Source of the DNA: Erythrobacter sp. SDW2
GTDB lineage: Bacteria; Pseudomonadota; Alphaproteobacteria; Sphingomonadales; Sphingomonadaceae
Direction: 5' to 3'
DNA: 64,000 bases
Assembly (NCBI RefSeq): GCF_021431965.1
Contig: NZ_CP090370.1
Span: forward strand, 310,001-374,000
How positions within the stretch are numbered: the stretch's first letter is position 1; the number at the start of each line of letters is the position of its first letter. A model generated the notes under the pieces. The model searched no databases, was not told the origin of the DNA, and saw nothing but the letters and a program-made list of their open reading frames with translations. Positions 10,676 to 19,394 of this stretch are shown piece by piece. The position numbers were made by a program, and so were the translations under genes.

Positions 10676-12043
10676 TCACGTCACCGCCGCCCGCTGCCTG
10701 AACTCGGGCCTGTCCCAAGCCCCGATCGCCAGAATGTCCGCCAGCTCCTGCGCCGTGCGCGCCATGTCCTCGAAGCAGAGGTAGGCCGGGGCGAAGCCCA
10801 GCCGCAGGATGTCGGGCGCGCGGAAGTCGCCGATGATCCCGCGGGCTATCAGCGCCTGGCACAGGGCGTAGGCCTCCGGATGGCGGAAGGAGAGCTGGCT
10901 GCCGCGTTGGGCTGGGTTGGGGGGGGAGGCGAGGGCCAAACTCCCCCTCTCCTTTAGGGGAGGGGGCTGGGGGGTGGGGGATGTCGATGAGCCGACCGAA
11001 GAGATTACAGGCCCCACACCCTCCGCGCCCTTCGACAAGCTCAGGGCGCTCCTCCCTCTCCCCTGAAGGGGAGAGGGATTTCGGATCACACCTGCCTCGG
11101 CCAGGCACTCCAGCAGGAACCCGCTCAGCGCCTGCGACTTGGCATAGAGCCGCTTGACGCCGATTTCGGCGATCAGCTCCACGCCCACCTCCAATGCACT
11201 CATGGCGAGGATCGAAGGCGTGCCGCACAGCAGGCGGTCGACGCCGGGAGCGGGCGCATAATCGTCGGAGAAAGCGAACGGCGCGGCGTGGCCCATCCAA
11301 CCGGAGAGCGGCTGCCGGAGCGCATCATGGTGCCGTTCGGCGACGAAGGCATAGGCCGGCGCGCCGGGGCCGCCGTTGAGATATTTGTAGCCGCAACCCA
11401 CGGCGAAGTCCGCCCCGCAGGCGTTGAGATCGACCGGCATCGCGCCGCCGGTGTGCGACAGGTCCCACAGCACCAGCGCGCCTGCCTCGTGCGCAGCTTT
11501 CGTCAGCGCCGCTATGTCGAACATCGCGCCCGATTTGTAATGCACATGGGTCAACAGCAGCAGTGCGACTTCCTCGTCGAGCGCATCGGCGATGGCAACG
11601 CGGTCAGCTAGCCGCCGCTCGGCCAAGCCCTGCCCTTCCAGCCCCTCGATCATGTAGAGATCGGTCGGGAAATTGCCCGGTTCGCTGAGGATAACCTTCC
11701 TGCCGGGCCGCATCTCGAGGGCGGCACTGATCAGCTTGAACAGATTGACCGAAACGCTGTCGGCCACGATCACCTCGTGCGGCTGCGCCCCTACCAGCGG
11801 CGCGATCTTGGCCCCGACCCGCTGCGGCAGGGTGATCCAGTCGGCGCTGTTCCAGCTCTTGATCAGATCGGTGCCCCACTCGTGGCGCACGACCTGCTCC
11901 AGTCGCGCCGAAGTGGCCTTGGGCAGCGCACCGAGGGAATTGCCATCGAGGTAGATGACTTCCTCGGGCAGGTCGAAGCGGTCACGATACGCCGCCAGCG
12001 GATCGGCGGCATCCAGTTCGCGGGCGCGCTCGAGCAGGCTCAT
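10676..12043 (-). CDS. kynU: Kynureninase with repeat-derived in-frame insertion
   Basis: PLP enzyme that splits kynurenine to anthranilate and alanine (tryptophan breakdown). 455 residues, about 45 more than usual. The surplus is explained by residues about 318-368, which are encoded by a palindromic repeat and are Pro/Ser/Gly-rich. Both sides align with the family: the PLP lysine is in GCGYKYLNGG (Lys220) and the C-terminal LRLGFAPAYL region is intact. The frame stays open through the insert, so the enzyme may still work with a surface loop. Its ATG overlaps the kynA stop by 4 nt, giving a kynA-kynU operon; no formamidase gene is adjacent. Confidence 0.93.
   Translation of the reverse strand: MSLLERARELDAADPLAAYRDRFDLPEEVIYLDGNSLGALPKATSARLEQVVRHEWGTDLIKSWNSADWITLPQRVGAKIAPLVGAQPHEVIVADSVSVNLFKLISAALEMRPGRKVILSEPGNFPTDLYMIEGLEGQGLAERRLADRVAIADALDEEVALLLLTHVHYKSGAMFDIAALTKAAHEAGALVLWDLSHTGGAMPVDLNACGADFAVGCGYKYLNGGPGAPAYAFVAERHHDALRQPLSGWMGHAAPFAFSDDYAPAPGVDRLLCGTPSILAMSALEVGVELIAEIGVKRLYAKSQALSGFLLECLAEAGVIRNPSPLQGRGRSALSLSKGAEGVGPVISSVGSSTSPTPQPPPLKERGSLALASPPNPAQRGSQLSFRHPEAYALCQALIARGIIGDFRAPDILRLGFAPAYLCFEDMARTAQELADILAIGAWDRPEFRQRAAVT
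10941..11093. repeat. Palindromic repeat (family A) inside kynU
   Basis: Ends are short palindromes: CCCCTCTCCTTTAGGGGAGG at the left and CCCTCTCCCCTGAAGGGGAG at the right, with a GGGGGGTGGGGG and GGCCCCACACCCTCC interior. The same layout recurs at 27319-27421, 30629-30752 and 31925-32068. It is about 150 bp, and read on the minus strand it is open in the kynU frame. Confidence 0.85.
11025..11049. repeat. REP-like unit (family B) nested in the kynU repeat
   Basis: GCGCCCTTCGACAAGCTCAG followed by GGCGC. The core CTTCGACAAGCTCAG recurs at 20490-20504. It is nested inside the larger family A element, so one repeat has been inserted in, or fused with, another. Confidence 0.7.
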
Positions 12044-12831
12044 ATCGCGGTCCGCACGCTCAGCAGTTCAGGGAAGAAGGCCTGCTTCAGCACGCCCTCC
12101 AGATAGGGCACCCCTTGCGTCCCGCCGGTGCCGCGCTTGAAGCCGATGATGCGTTCGACCGTCTTGAGGTGCCCGAAGCGCCAGCGCTGGAAGTGGTATT
12201 CGAGATCGACCAGTTTCTCGGCCAACTCGTAGAGGTCCCAATGCGCCTGCGGATCGCGGTAGATTTCGGCCCAGGCCGCCTCGACCGCTTCCGACCGGAC
12301 CCAGACCGCATCGAGTTTCCGCTTCAGCACCTCGACGGGAATGGCAAAGCCGCGCCGCGCCAGCAGTCGCACCGACTCGTCATAGATGCTCGGCCGGGCC
12401 AGTTCCGCTTCCAGTCCCGCCACCACTTCGGCCAAGTTCTTGTGCAGGCTCACCATGTCGCGGTTGCGCCCGCCGAGCAGGAATTCCATCATCCGGTACT
12501 GCGGCGACTGGAAACCGCTCGAGCGGCCCAGGTGCGGGCGGATCGCGGAATAGTCATGCGGGGTCATGGTGCTGAGCACGTCCCAGCTCTGGATCAGCTG
12601 GGTCTGCGCCCGGGCGACGCGGGCGAGCATCTTGAACGCCGGCCGGAGATTGTCGGCGGCGACGCAAGCGCGCGCCGCCTCCAGCTCGTGCAGGCACAGC
12701 TTGAGCCACAGCTCGCTCGCCTGGTGGACGATGATGAACAGCATCTCGTCATGCGCTTCGGACGCCGGATGCTGCGCCGCGAGGATGCGGTCGAGATCGA
12801 GATAGCTGGAGTAGGTAACGTCATGCGCCAT
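12040..12831 (-). CDS. kynA: Tryptophan 2,3-dioxygenase
   Basis: Haem enzyme opening the indole ring of tryptophan to N-formylkynurenine, first step of the kynurenine route. 263 residues, usual for the bacterial enzyme. Signature segments are DEMLFIIVHQASELWLKL near the N-terminus, GRSSGFQSPQYR (substrate-binding Arg) and RWRFGHLKTVERIIG with the haem-ligand His, then GTGGTQG near the C-terminus. It is translationally coupled to kynU by a 4-nt overlap. Confidence 0.96.
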   Translation of the reverse strand: MAHDVTYSSYLDLDRILAAQHPASEAHDEMLFIIVHQASELWLKLCLHELEAARACVAADNLRPAFKMLARVARAQTQLIQSWDVLSTMTPHDYSAIRPHLGRSSGFQSPQYRMMEFLLGGRNRDMVSLHKNLAEVVAGLEAELARPSIYDESVRLLARRGFAIPVEVLKRKLDAVWVRSEAVEAAWAEIYRDPQAHWDLYELAEKLVDLEYHFQRWRFGHLKTVERIIGFKRGTGGTQGVPYLEGVLKQAFFPELLSVRTAI

Positions 12832-12866
12832 GGCCGTGCCCTAGCGCGAAGCGGTTGCAGAGGAAA

Positions 12867-13283
12867 CTACCCCTCGATCACCCGCGTATGCGGGTGATGC
12901 TTGTCGAGGTGTTTCTTCACGATCCTGAGGTTGCGGGTGTTGGAGCGATAGACGAAGTCCAGCGCATCGCCCAGCACGGGCACGGCGCCAACGGCGGTAT
13001 CGAGCGCGATATTGCCCGCCATCCGTACCAGCTTCCATTTGGGCAGACCGAGGTTCTTCGCCTCCCAGATCAGATAGCTGCCCATCGCCGCCGCGATCAG
13101 GTCACCCACCACCGGGATCAGGCCGACGATCGAATCGAGTCCGACCGGCACATTGGTGCCGGGAATGACGAAGCTGCGTTCGAGCAATTGCTCCATCGCC
13201 TCGATCCGCTTGCGGACCGAAACCGGATCGGTCCCGGTCGGCAATTCGAAGCCCATCGTTCTCACGCGCGGACCATCGTTCAT
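12867..13283 (-). CDS. DUF4112 family membrane-associated protein
   Basis: 138 residues. Central hydrophobic stretches (around GLDSIVGLIPVVGDLI and GAVPVLGDALDFVY) contain the doubled P-V-x-GD motif typical of DUF4112. The C-terminus is basic and His-rich. The start at 13283 (MNDGP) is 17 bp after the stop of the solute-binding lipoprotein gene on the same strand. Function of the family is unknown. Confidence 0.85.
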   Translation of the reverse strand: MNDGPRVRTMGFELPTGTDPVSVRKRIEAMEQLLERSFVIPGTNVPVGLDSIVGLIPVVGDLIAAAMGSYLIWEAKNLGLPKWKLVRMAGNIALDTAVGAVPVLGDALDFVYRSNTRNLRIVKKHLDKHHPHTRVIEG

Positions 13284-13300
13284 CTGAGGCGCTCCTTCGA

Positions 13301-14773
13301 TTAAGAAATGGGAGCGATCGCCATGGGAAACAAGGGGTGGCGTGCCCAGCGGTTCTCGGCAAATCCACCGACACTGCCCCGTACCAGCGACCAGCGGAGC
13401 GGTGCGCCCAGCGGGATGAAGACTTCCTCCCTGGTCAGCGCACCCTCAGCCTCCGCCAACAGCCTGGTCATTTCCTGCGGCGTGGCAGCAGCGAGCGATT
13501 GTCGCACAAACAGGTCGGCAACCGGCGAGCAGAGAGGGCGGGCGACCGTGCAATTGAACTGGTTGAGGAACCAGCGGGCGTCGGCATACCGGGCGGGCCG
13601 GTCGACCAGCATGAGATCGGCCGATTCGCCATCGGCGGGTCGCTCGAGCCGCACCCCGATCGCCTCGAGATCCTCTCTCAGCCGTCCCAGGAGAAGGTTC
13701 GAGCCGGGGCCTGCCGGCAAATCGATAGTCAGGACCGGGGGTGAGTCGCGGCCACCGGCCCAGGCTGCCATACGGGTGCGCGCTACTGCCCGTCGCTGGT
13801 CGAGCGTCTGTCCACTCCAGCGCGCGCCCCTCGCCGTCGGATCGCCGGGAAGCTCGGCGGGCACGAGCCGGGTCGTCGGGGTCCACCCGGCAACGTTGAA
13901 GGGTTCGATCAGCCGGCTGCGGTCGATCGCCATCGACAGGGCTTCACGCCGCTCGGCTGTTTCCAGCAAACCTTCCCGGTTGCGAAAAACGATGCCGAAC
14001 AGGCCAAGCCCCGAATCGATGCGGAAGGCGCCGGCGGACAAGGGGCCGACATCGGCCAGCGGCAAGGTCGAGAGGTTGCCGTCGAGCACTGCCTCGACCT
14101 CACCGCGCTTGAAAGCATCGACGGCGCGGCGCGCGGGCAAACCGCGAACGACCACATCGAGCACATTGTCGTTCCAGTCGCGGCGTTGGGGCAAGCCGCG
14201 CTCCTGCGGGGGCAGGGGTTGCAGGCGCAACATGCCTTCTGCGGAATCTACCGTGACCATCGGGCCGGTCCCCTCGCCCTTGACCCTCAGGCCGAGCTCG
14301 GGCTGCGACAGCAATTGCAGGAACTGCGGCATCGGGCTCTTGAGCCGGACTTCGATCACCCGCTCGGCCATGACCCGGATTTCGGCGATCTTGGCGAGGT
14401 CGAGGCCAAGCGTGGTGCCGTCATAGGCCTGGATCACCCGGCGCAATGCATCGCGCACCGAGGCGGCGTTGAGCGGTTTCCCATCGGGCCAGTCCGATCC
14501 CCTGATACGGAAGAAGTAGCTCTTGCCGTCCTCGGTCACGATCCAGCGTTCGGCGATAGCGGGCACGACTTCGCCCTGCCCGTTCATCGCCACCAGACCT
14601 TCCGCAGTGGCTTCACGGACCAGCTGCCCGGCATAGGACAGCCTTGTCCCGCTCTCGAACGGGTCGTCATTTTGCCCGATCACAGCGATCGTAACGGCCC
14701 CTTCATTGGCGCGCGAAGAGCAGGCCGAAACGGCCAGTCCGGCGAGCAGCAATGCGAGGGTGGCAAAACGCAT
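13301..14773 (-). CDS. Extracytoplasmic solute-binding lipoprotein, SBP_bac_5 (peptide/nickel) type
   Basis: 490 residues. A lipoprotein signal peptide ends at LAVSAC, so the protein is probably lipid-anchored. The fold is that of oligopeptide-type binding proteins: WIVTEDGKSYFFRIR with WPDGKPL near the N-terminus and a typical DRSRLI segment in the middle. Family members capture peptides, nickel or similar ligands for ABC importers, but no permease or ATPase gene lies nearby, so it is an orphan here. The ligand cannot be read from sequence. Confidence 0.85.
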   Translation of the reverse strand: MRFATLALLLAGLAVSACSSRANEGAVTIAVIGQNDDPFESGTRLSYAGQLVREATAEGLVAMNGQGEVVPAIAERWIVTEDGKSYFFRIRGSDWPDGKPLNAASVRDALRRVIQAYDGTTLGLDLAKIAEIRVMAERVIEVRLKSPMPQFLQLLSQPELGLRVKGEGTGPMVTVDSAEGMLRLQPLPPQERGLPQRRDWNDNVLDVVVRGLPARRAVDAFKRGEVEAVLDGNLSTLPLADVGPLSAGAFRIDSGLGLFGIVFRNREGLLETAERREALSMAIDRSRLIEPFNVAGWTPTTRLVPAELPGDPTARGARWSGQTLDQRRAVARTRMAAWAGGRDSPPVLTIDLPAGPGSNLLLGRLREDLEAIGVRLERPADGESADLMLVDRPARYADARWFLNQFNCTVARPLCSPVADLFVRQSLAAATPQEMTRLLAEAEGALTREEVFIPLGAPLRWSLVRGSVGGFAENRWARHPLFPMAIAPIS

Positions 14774-14817
14774 GCACCCTGCCTAGCAGCGGTGCAGGTG
14801 CAAGTCAGCGCATAGGT

Positions 14818-15198
14818 TCAGATTTTGCGCAACGCGCCCGCGGGAGTGCCGATATGCCCCGGCTGGATGCTCGACGGCCGGACATACCGCGGGCTCGACA
14901 AATCGTCGACGCTGGCCTGCTGCACGCGGGCAAGCGCCGGATCGATTTCGCGGGCGAAGGCAATGCCGAAGCGGTTGTCCTGGACCCAGGCAACGCTGCC
15001 TTCGACCCAGTCGATGTTACGCAGCTTCACCGAAAGGCGCGAACCGCGCAGGACCCTGACGGAACCCTCTGCCATCATTCCGCCGGCCGACAGGTTGCGC
15101 ACCTTGACCCGCTCGAGCGCCTCGGCTCCCTCAAGGCGCAGGTCGGCCATCAGGAACAGGCTGTCACGGGAAATATTGCGTGTGTCTACGGCAGACAT
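14818..15198 (-). CDS. PilZ domain protein
   Basis: 126 residues, nearly all one PilZ domain. The RDSRxxx-like opening is RDSLFLMADLR and the NLSAGGMM segment matches the second motif (D/NxSxxG). The first c-di-GMP arginine motif (RxxxR) is only partly present, so nucleotide binding is uncertain. The start at 15198 (MSAVDTRN) was chosen over 15267, since GAGGACC lies upstream and the domain begins soon after. It is a stand-alone regulator gene. Confidence 0.8.
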   Translation of the reverse strand: MSAVDTRNISRDSLFLMADLRLEGAEALERVKVRNLSAGGMMAEGSVRVLRGSRLSVKLRNIDWVEGSVAWVQDNRFGIAFAREIDPALARVQQASVDDLSSPRYVRPSSIQPGHIGTPAGALRKI

Positions 15199-15336
15199 TG
15201 AGCGACAGGGTCCTCTTATCGGTCCAATCGACGTCTCCCATCCACGGGATCGGCCATTCAGACTCACGGATACGCCGGTTACCCTAACGAAGCTTTAAGC
15301 GTGTTACATTTCGGCGGGTATTTGCAGACCCGGGGG

Positions 15337-15795
15337 TCAGTCGTCGCGGGAGATTTTCTCGCGCCGTTCGTGCGCTTCCTGCGCCTCGACGGTCATCGTT
15401 GCGACCGGACGCGCGATCAGCCGTTTCAGCCCGATGGGATCGCCGGTGACTTCGCAATAGCCATATTCGCCCTGGTCGATCCGGCGCAGCGCGCTGTCGA
15501 TCTTGGAGATGAGCTTGCGCTGGCGATCACGCGTGCGCAGTTCGATGCCCCAGTCGGTCTCGCTCGATGCACGATCGTTGAGGTCCGGCTCGCGGATCGG
15601 ACCGTCCTGCAGCGATTGCAGCGTTGCCCCGGCGGAAGCGTGGATGGATTTCTTCCATTCGAGCAGCAGCATGCGGAAATAGTCCTGCTGCTTCTCGTTC
15701 ATGTAGGGCTCGTCTTCGCTGGGGACGTAATCCGCCCCCAGATTGCCCTTCACTTCTTTCAGGATATCGCTGTCGTCACGCGCCGAAACGGCCAT
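15337..15795 (-). CDS. dksA: DksA-type RNA polymerase-binding regulator, zinc-poor
   Basis: Binds the secondary channel of RNA polymerase and, with ppGpp, adjusts rRNA and amino-acid gene transcription. 152 residues: coiled-coil hairpin (with the tip DWGIEL / RASSETD region) and a C-terminal zinc-finger-like module. Only the first of the four usual zinc cysteines is kept (GYCEVTG in place of CxxC, and MTVEAQ in place of the second CxxC). Alphaproteobacterial DksA proteins commonly look like this, so the domain probably folds without zinc. Confidence 0.92.
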   Translation of the reverse strand: MAVSARDDSDILKEVKGNLGADYVPSEDEPYMNEKQQDYFRMLLLEWKKSIHASAGATLQSLQDGPIREPDLNDRASSETDWGIELRTRDRQRKLISKIDSALRRIDQGEYGYCEVTGDPIGLKRLIARPVATMTVEAQEAHERREKISRDD

Positions 15796-16100
15796 GAGGG
15801 TCCTCTCAAACCAATGTGCCCGGTCCGGTCCGCCAATCCTGCAAGCCCCGGTTATCCGGTGGCCAGGCCGACCTGATGTGCGCGCCTATAGGGGGCGAGG
15901 CGTAACCATACAAGCGGCAATCCGGCACAGCCCGATAATGTGCACAGCTGGTACACGAGCGTGGCCGGACAAAGACAATTTACCTCGCGGCGGAGCCAAA
16001 AGTGGCAACAGCGTTAACCTGTTCTTTACCATAAACCGCTTGAACTCCTTCTCGTGAAGCCGGGGGCATGTTCGCCGGCCTCGACAGGGGGAAAGTGACA
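15796..16100. other. Divergent intergenic region
   Basis: 305 bp between dksA and the Sel1-like gene; must hold both promoters. A near-match to a CtrA box (TTAA-N7-TTTA) lies at 16014-16028, 73 bp before the Sel1 gene. No RNA gene or hairpin was seen. Confidence 0.4.
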
Positions 16101-16427
16101 ATGAAACTGACCACGTTCGATGAGAGGCAGCCCGCCGGGAAGATCCTGGGCCAGGAAAGCCTGGTCATCGCCCAATGCCTCGCCGCTGCTGCGGCTGGCG
16201 AGACCATCGCGCTCTACGATCTGGGCGTGATCTATTCGACCGGCAGCCATGGCGCCGATTACGACCTGATCGAAGCGCACAAGTGGTTCAACCTCGCTGC
16301 CTCGCACGGGCATGAGGAAGCCGCCTGGTGCCGGGCCGACATTTCGGACGAAATGACCGCCCGCGAAATCGCCGAAGCCCAGCGCCGCGCGCGCGACTGG
16401 CTGGTCGCTGAACGCAAGGTCGCCTGA
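16101..16427 (+). CDS. Sel1-like repeat protein
   Basis: 108 residues. The middle (AxxYDLGVIYSTGS...DLIEAHKWFNLAASHGHEEA) is one clear Sel1/TPR-like repeat, a helical pair used for protein-protein contacts. No signal peptide. The ATG at 16101 has AGGGGGAAAG upstream and is preferred to 16068. It stands alone, divergent from dksA and convergent with the following acetyltransferase-like gene, one base apart. Partner unknown. Confidence 0.8.
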   Translation: MKLTTFDERQPAGKILGQESLVIAQCLAAAAAGETIALYDLGVIYSTGSHGADYDLIEAHKWFNLAASHGHEEAAWCRADISDEMTAREIAEAQRRARDWLVAERKVA

Positions 16428-16428
16428 C

Positions 16429-17577
16429 CTAGCCTTTTCGAAAAGGCGTTCGCTGGTCGAGATAGTTGCGGTCGGCCTCGACCCCGCGCCGCTCGCGCTC
16501 GAGGAAATCGGCCACCGCTTCGCGAAACCCCGGATCGGCGATCCAGTGCGCCGACCAGGTCCGGACCGGTTCGTACCCCCGGGCCAGCTTGTGACCGCCC
16601 TGCGCCCCCGCCTCGACCCGCTTGAGGCCAAGCGCGATCGCCGCATCGATCGCCTGGTAATAGCACAGCTCGAAATGCAGGAACGGCACCTGCTCGGTGC
16701 AGCCCCAGTAACGGCCATAAAGCGCATCCGGCCCGATCACGTTCATTGCCCCTGCAACCGGCCGCCCGTCGCGATAGGCGAAGATCAGCAGCAGCTTCTC
16801 CCCCATCCGTGTCCCCAACAGGCTGAACGCCTCGCGGGTCAGATAGGGTGAGCCCCACTTTCGCGCGCCCGTATCCTGGTAGAACACCCAGAACGCGTCC
16901 CATTCGGCCTCGGTGATCTCCGCGCCGGTGAGGTGCCGGATCTCGACCGCCTCCTGCGCGCTGGCCCGTTCCTTGCGCAAGGCGCGGCGCTTGCGGCTGG
17001 CCAGTTCCCCGAGAAAGTCGTCGAAGCTGCCATAACCCCGGTTCTCCCAGTGGAACTGGATGTCGCTGCGCAGCAGCCAGCCCGCCGCCTCGAAAATCGG
17101 CAGCTGCGCCGGATCGATGAAGGTCGCATGGGCGCTGGAGAAGCGGTTCTGCTCGCAGAGTTGCTCGGCAGCGCGGAGCAAAGGCACCCCCAGCGCCTCG
17201 TCCGCCAGCAGCAGGCGCGGCCCGGTGGCGGGGGTGAAAGGCGCGGCGATCTGGAGCTTGGGATAGTAGCGCCCGCCGGCCCGCTGGTAGGCATCGGCCC
17301 AGCTGTGGTCGAAGACATATTCGCCCTGGCTGTGGCCCTTGAGATAGGCCGGAAGCGCCGCCAGCGGCAGCCCGCCACCGTTTTCCCGGGCGCTTTCGAT
17401 CACGATCGGGGCCGCCTGCCAACCCGTCCCCGGACCGACGCTGCCCGAATCCTCCATCGCGGTGAGGAAGGCGTGCGACATGAAGGGGTTGTCGGCCCCG
17501 CCGAGCGCGTCCCAATGCGCCGCTTCGACTTCGCCGACCCCGCCGAGAATGCGTGCAGTGAAGGCCGCGTCGCTCAT
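16429..17577 (-). CDS. GNAT-superfamily, peptidogalycan/FemAB-like (DUF482) protein
   Basis: 382 residues. Similar by eye to the DUF482 'peptidogalycan biosynthesis/recognition' family: an N-terminal HWDALGGADNPFMSHAFL segment, the central KRRALRKER region, and C-terminal GRYWGCTEQVPFLHFELCYYQ and GAQGGHKLARG motifs. These belong to the acyl-CoA N-acyltransferase fold; substrate not known. The start at 17577 overlaps the phosphodiesterase stop by 4 nt (ATGA). Last gene of a five-gene run. Confidence 0.85.
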   Translation of the reverse strand: MSDAAFTARILGGVGEVEAAHWDALGGADNPFMSHAFLTAMEDSGSVGPGTGWQAAPIVIESARENGGGLPLAALPAYLKGHSQGEYVFDHSWADAYQRAGGRYYPKLQIAAPFTPATGPRLLLADEALGVPLLRAAEQLCEQNRFSSAHATFIDPAQLPIFEAAGWLLRSDIQFHWENRGYGSFDDFLGELASRKRRALRKERASAQEAVEIRHLTGAEITEAEWDAFWVFYQDTGARKWGSPYLTREAFSLLGTRMGEKLLLIFAYRDGRPVAGAMNVIGPDALYGRYWGCTEQVPFLHFELCYYQAIDAAIALGLKRVEAGAQGGHKLARGYEPVRTWSAHWIADPGFREAVADFLERERRGVEADRNYLDQRTPFRKG

Positions 17578-18317
17578 GCCCCGGCGGCTCCTGCCAGCCC
17601 CGCCCCCTCGCTGATCAGCGCATCGGCATTGAGCAGCGCCCGCGCCCGCGTCTCGGGCGAATTGACTGTCCAGGTCAGCACCGGCAGGCCCTTGGCGCGC
17701 AGACCGGCGACCCATGCATTCGGCAGCGCGGCGATGTGGTAGGCGAGGAAATCGGGCCGCGCTATCGCCAGCGCCAGCCGCCGTTGCCAGCGCCGCCGGG
17801 TATAGCCATGCGCGTCCTCGCGCATCACCAGCCCGGCGCAGGTCGCGGGCGAATGGTGGCGGAACCAGCGCGCCACACGGGGGTCGAAGCTCATCACCGC
17901 ATGGTTGCCGCCATATCCGGCCAGCGCATCGCGGACGAGGATGCAGCTCTCGATGACGTCGTAGCCGCGTTTCGACTTGATCTCGATCAGCAGCGGGACT
18001 TGCCCTGCGACCAGCGCGAGAAGATCTCCCAGCGTCGCCGGGCTCTCTTCGCTCTCGACGTAGCGCAGCTGCCGCAATTCCATCGCGCTCTTGCCGCCCG
18101 TCAGTCCCTCGCTGCCGGTCAGTCGGGCGAGGTCCCAGTCATGGAACACCATCGGCAGGTTGTCGGCGCTGCGCTGGATATCGCATTCGATGCCCATCCC
18201 CGCCGCGATCGCCAAGCGCGCGGCAGCGAGCGAGTTTTCCGGCACTAAGTTCCCGTGCAGGCCGCGGTGGGCGTATTCCCATTCGGTCAACCAGGCCGGG
18301 ACCGGGCGACTAGCCAT
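17574..18317 (-). CDS. Glycerophosphodiester phosphodiesterase
   Basis: Hydrolyses glycerophosphodiesters to glycerol-3-phosphate and an alcohol. 247 residues, a full GDPD TIM barrel. The HR...EN motif (AHRGLHGNLVPENS), the metal Glu-x-Asp (IECDIQ), the second His (FHDWDL) and EIKSK are all present. No signal peptide, so cytoplasmic like UgpQ. Its ATG overlaps the end of the RidA-like gene by 8 nt and its stop overlaps the next start, so translation is probably coupled. Confidence 0.93.
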   Translation of the reverse strand: MASRPVPAWLTEWEYAHRGLHGNLVPENSLAAARLAIAAGMGIECDIQRSADNLPMVFHDWDLARLTGSEGLTGGKSAMELRQLRYVESEESPATLGDLLALVAGQVPLLIEIKSKRGYDVIESCILVRDALAGYGGNHAVMSFDPRVARWFRHHSPATCAGLVMREDAHGYTRRRWQRRLALAIARPDFLAYHIAALPNAWVAGLRAKGLPVLTWTVNSPETRARALLNADALISEGAGLAGAAGA

Positions 18318-18771
18318 CGCTCACCGCAACAATCGCATCGACTTCGACCGCCACCCCCAGCGGCAACGAGGGCACGCCGACGGCGGCGCGGGCGTGCTTG
18401 CCGGCCTCGCCGAAAACCTCGAGCATCAGGTCGGAGGCACCGTTCACCACCTTGGGCTGATCGGTGAAGTCGGGCGTGGAATTGACGAAGCCGCCCAGCT
18501 TGACCACCCGCTCGACCCGGTCGAGCGAACCGAGCGCCGCCTTGAGCTGAGCGAGGATCATCAGCCCGCAGCCGCGCGCGGCGCGCATGCCGTCTTCCAG
18601 CGAAACATCATCGCCCAGCCGTCCCTTGAGCAGCGTACCCTCGACGAAGGAGACCTGCCCGGAAACAAAGGCCAGCCCGCCGTGGACCACCACCGGGACA
18701 TAGCTCGCCACCGGGGCCGCCGCTTCGGGCAGCACGATCCCCAGTTCGTTCAAGCGGGCTTCGATGGTCAT
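18310..18771 (-). CDS. RidA family protein (YjgF/YER057c/UK114)
   Basis: 153 residues. The domain holds FVSGQVSF, the GL/CGL...LAQLKAALGSLDRV segment and GVPSLPLGVAVEVDAIV at the C-terminus. RidA proper removes reactive enamine/imine intermediates using an Arg in RxxV; here the corresponding segment reads ARAAVGVPSLPLG, where Arg is present. This is the longer subclass without known substrate. Start at 18771 overlaps the HAD gene's stop by 4 nt. Confidence 0.9.
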   Translation of the reverse strand: MTIEARLNELGIVLPEAAAPVASYVPVVVHGGLAFVSGQVSFVEGTLLKGRLGDDVSLEDGMRAARGCGLMILAQLKAALGSLDRVERVVKLGGFVNSTPDFTDQPKVVNGASDLMLEVFGEAGKHARAAVGVPSLPLGVAVEVDAIVAVSDG

Positions 18772-19394
18772 TCGTCTTCCTCCAGTCGGGCAAGGATCCA
18801 CGGCAGCGCATGCTCCCACTCGTCGATCCTGGCATGGGCATGGCCGGCCTTCTCGCCGCAGGCGATATGCGGCGCAATCGCCGGTTCGCCGCACAGGTGC
18901 AGCCGGGTGATATGCGGCACGACTTCGGCCGCCGAGCCGTGGTGCTGGGCGAGATCGTCGATGAACACCGCCTTCGAAGGCTGGTGCTCCGCAAGGATCT
19001 TGGCCAGCGCCGGACCCTTGGGGCCCTGGTTGGTATAGACCGGTGCATGGATGCCGTAGCGCTGCAATTGCTCGGCCCGGCGGTCGCGCCGCTCGTCGAG
19101 CAGATTGGTCAGGATCACCACATCGGCCTGCTGCGCCAGCGTGTTGATCGCCTCGACCGCGCCCTTGATCGGGTCCTGCCGGTCCATTTCGGTGTCGAAG
19201 AACAGGTTGAGATATTTCCAGATCTCGACCGGTTCGACCGTCTCGCCGCTGGCCTGCCAGGTCAGCGCCTTGCCCCAGTCGCCATTGTCGAGCGCGAAGT
19301 CGATGCCGTGCTGCTCGTCAAGGAAATCGCGGAAATGCGCGACCATGTGCAGCAGCACTTCGTCGCAGTCGGAAATGATAAGCGGGCGGTTCAT
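18768..19394 (-). CDS. HAD superfamily hydrolase
   Basis: 208 residues. HAD motif I is degenerate: SDCDEVLLH (Asp nucleophile in DCDE) at residues 9-12; motif II is ILTNL; motif III/IV lies in KGPALAKILAE and VFIDDLAQHH. A long insert (about 30-95) would form a cap. This family acts on small phosphorylated metabolites; the substrate is not evident. Overlaps DUF3572 upstream and RidA downstream by 4 nt each. Confidence 0.85.
   Translation of the reverse strand: MNRPLIISDCDEVLLHMVAHFRDFLDEQHGIDFALDNGDWGKALTWQASGETVEPVEIWKYLNLFFDTEMDRQDPIKGAVEAINTLAQQADVVILTNLLDERRDRRAEQLQRYGIHAPVYTNQGPKGPALAKILAEHQPSKAVFIDDLAQHHGSAAEVVPHITRLHLCGEPAIAPHIACGEKAGHAHARIDEWEHALPWILARLEEDE

Noticed and set aside
16014-16028. 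CtrA binding site (TTAA-N7-TTTA)
   Set aside because: The second half departs from consensus and there is only one; too weak to call.
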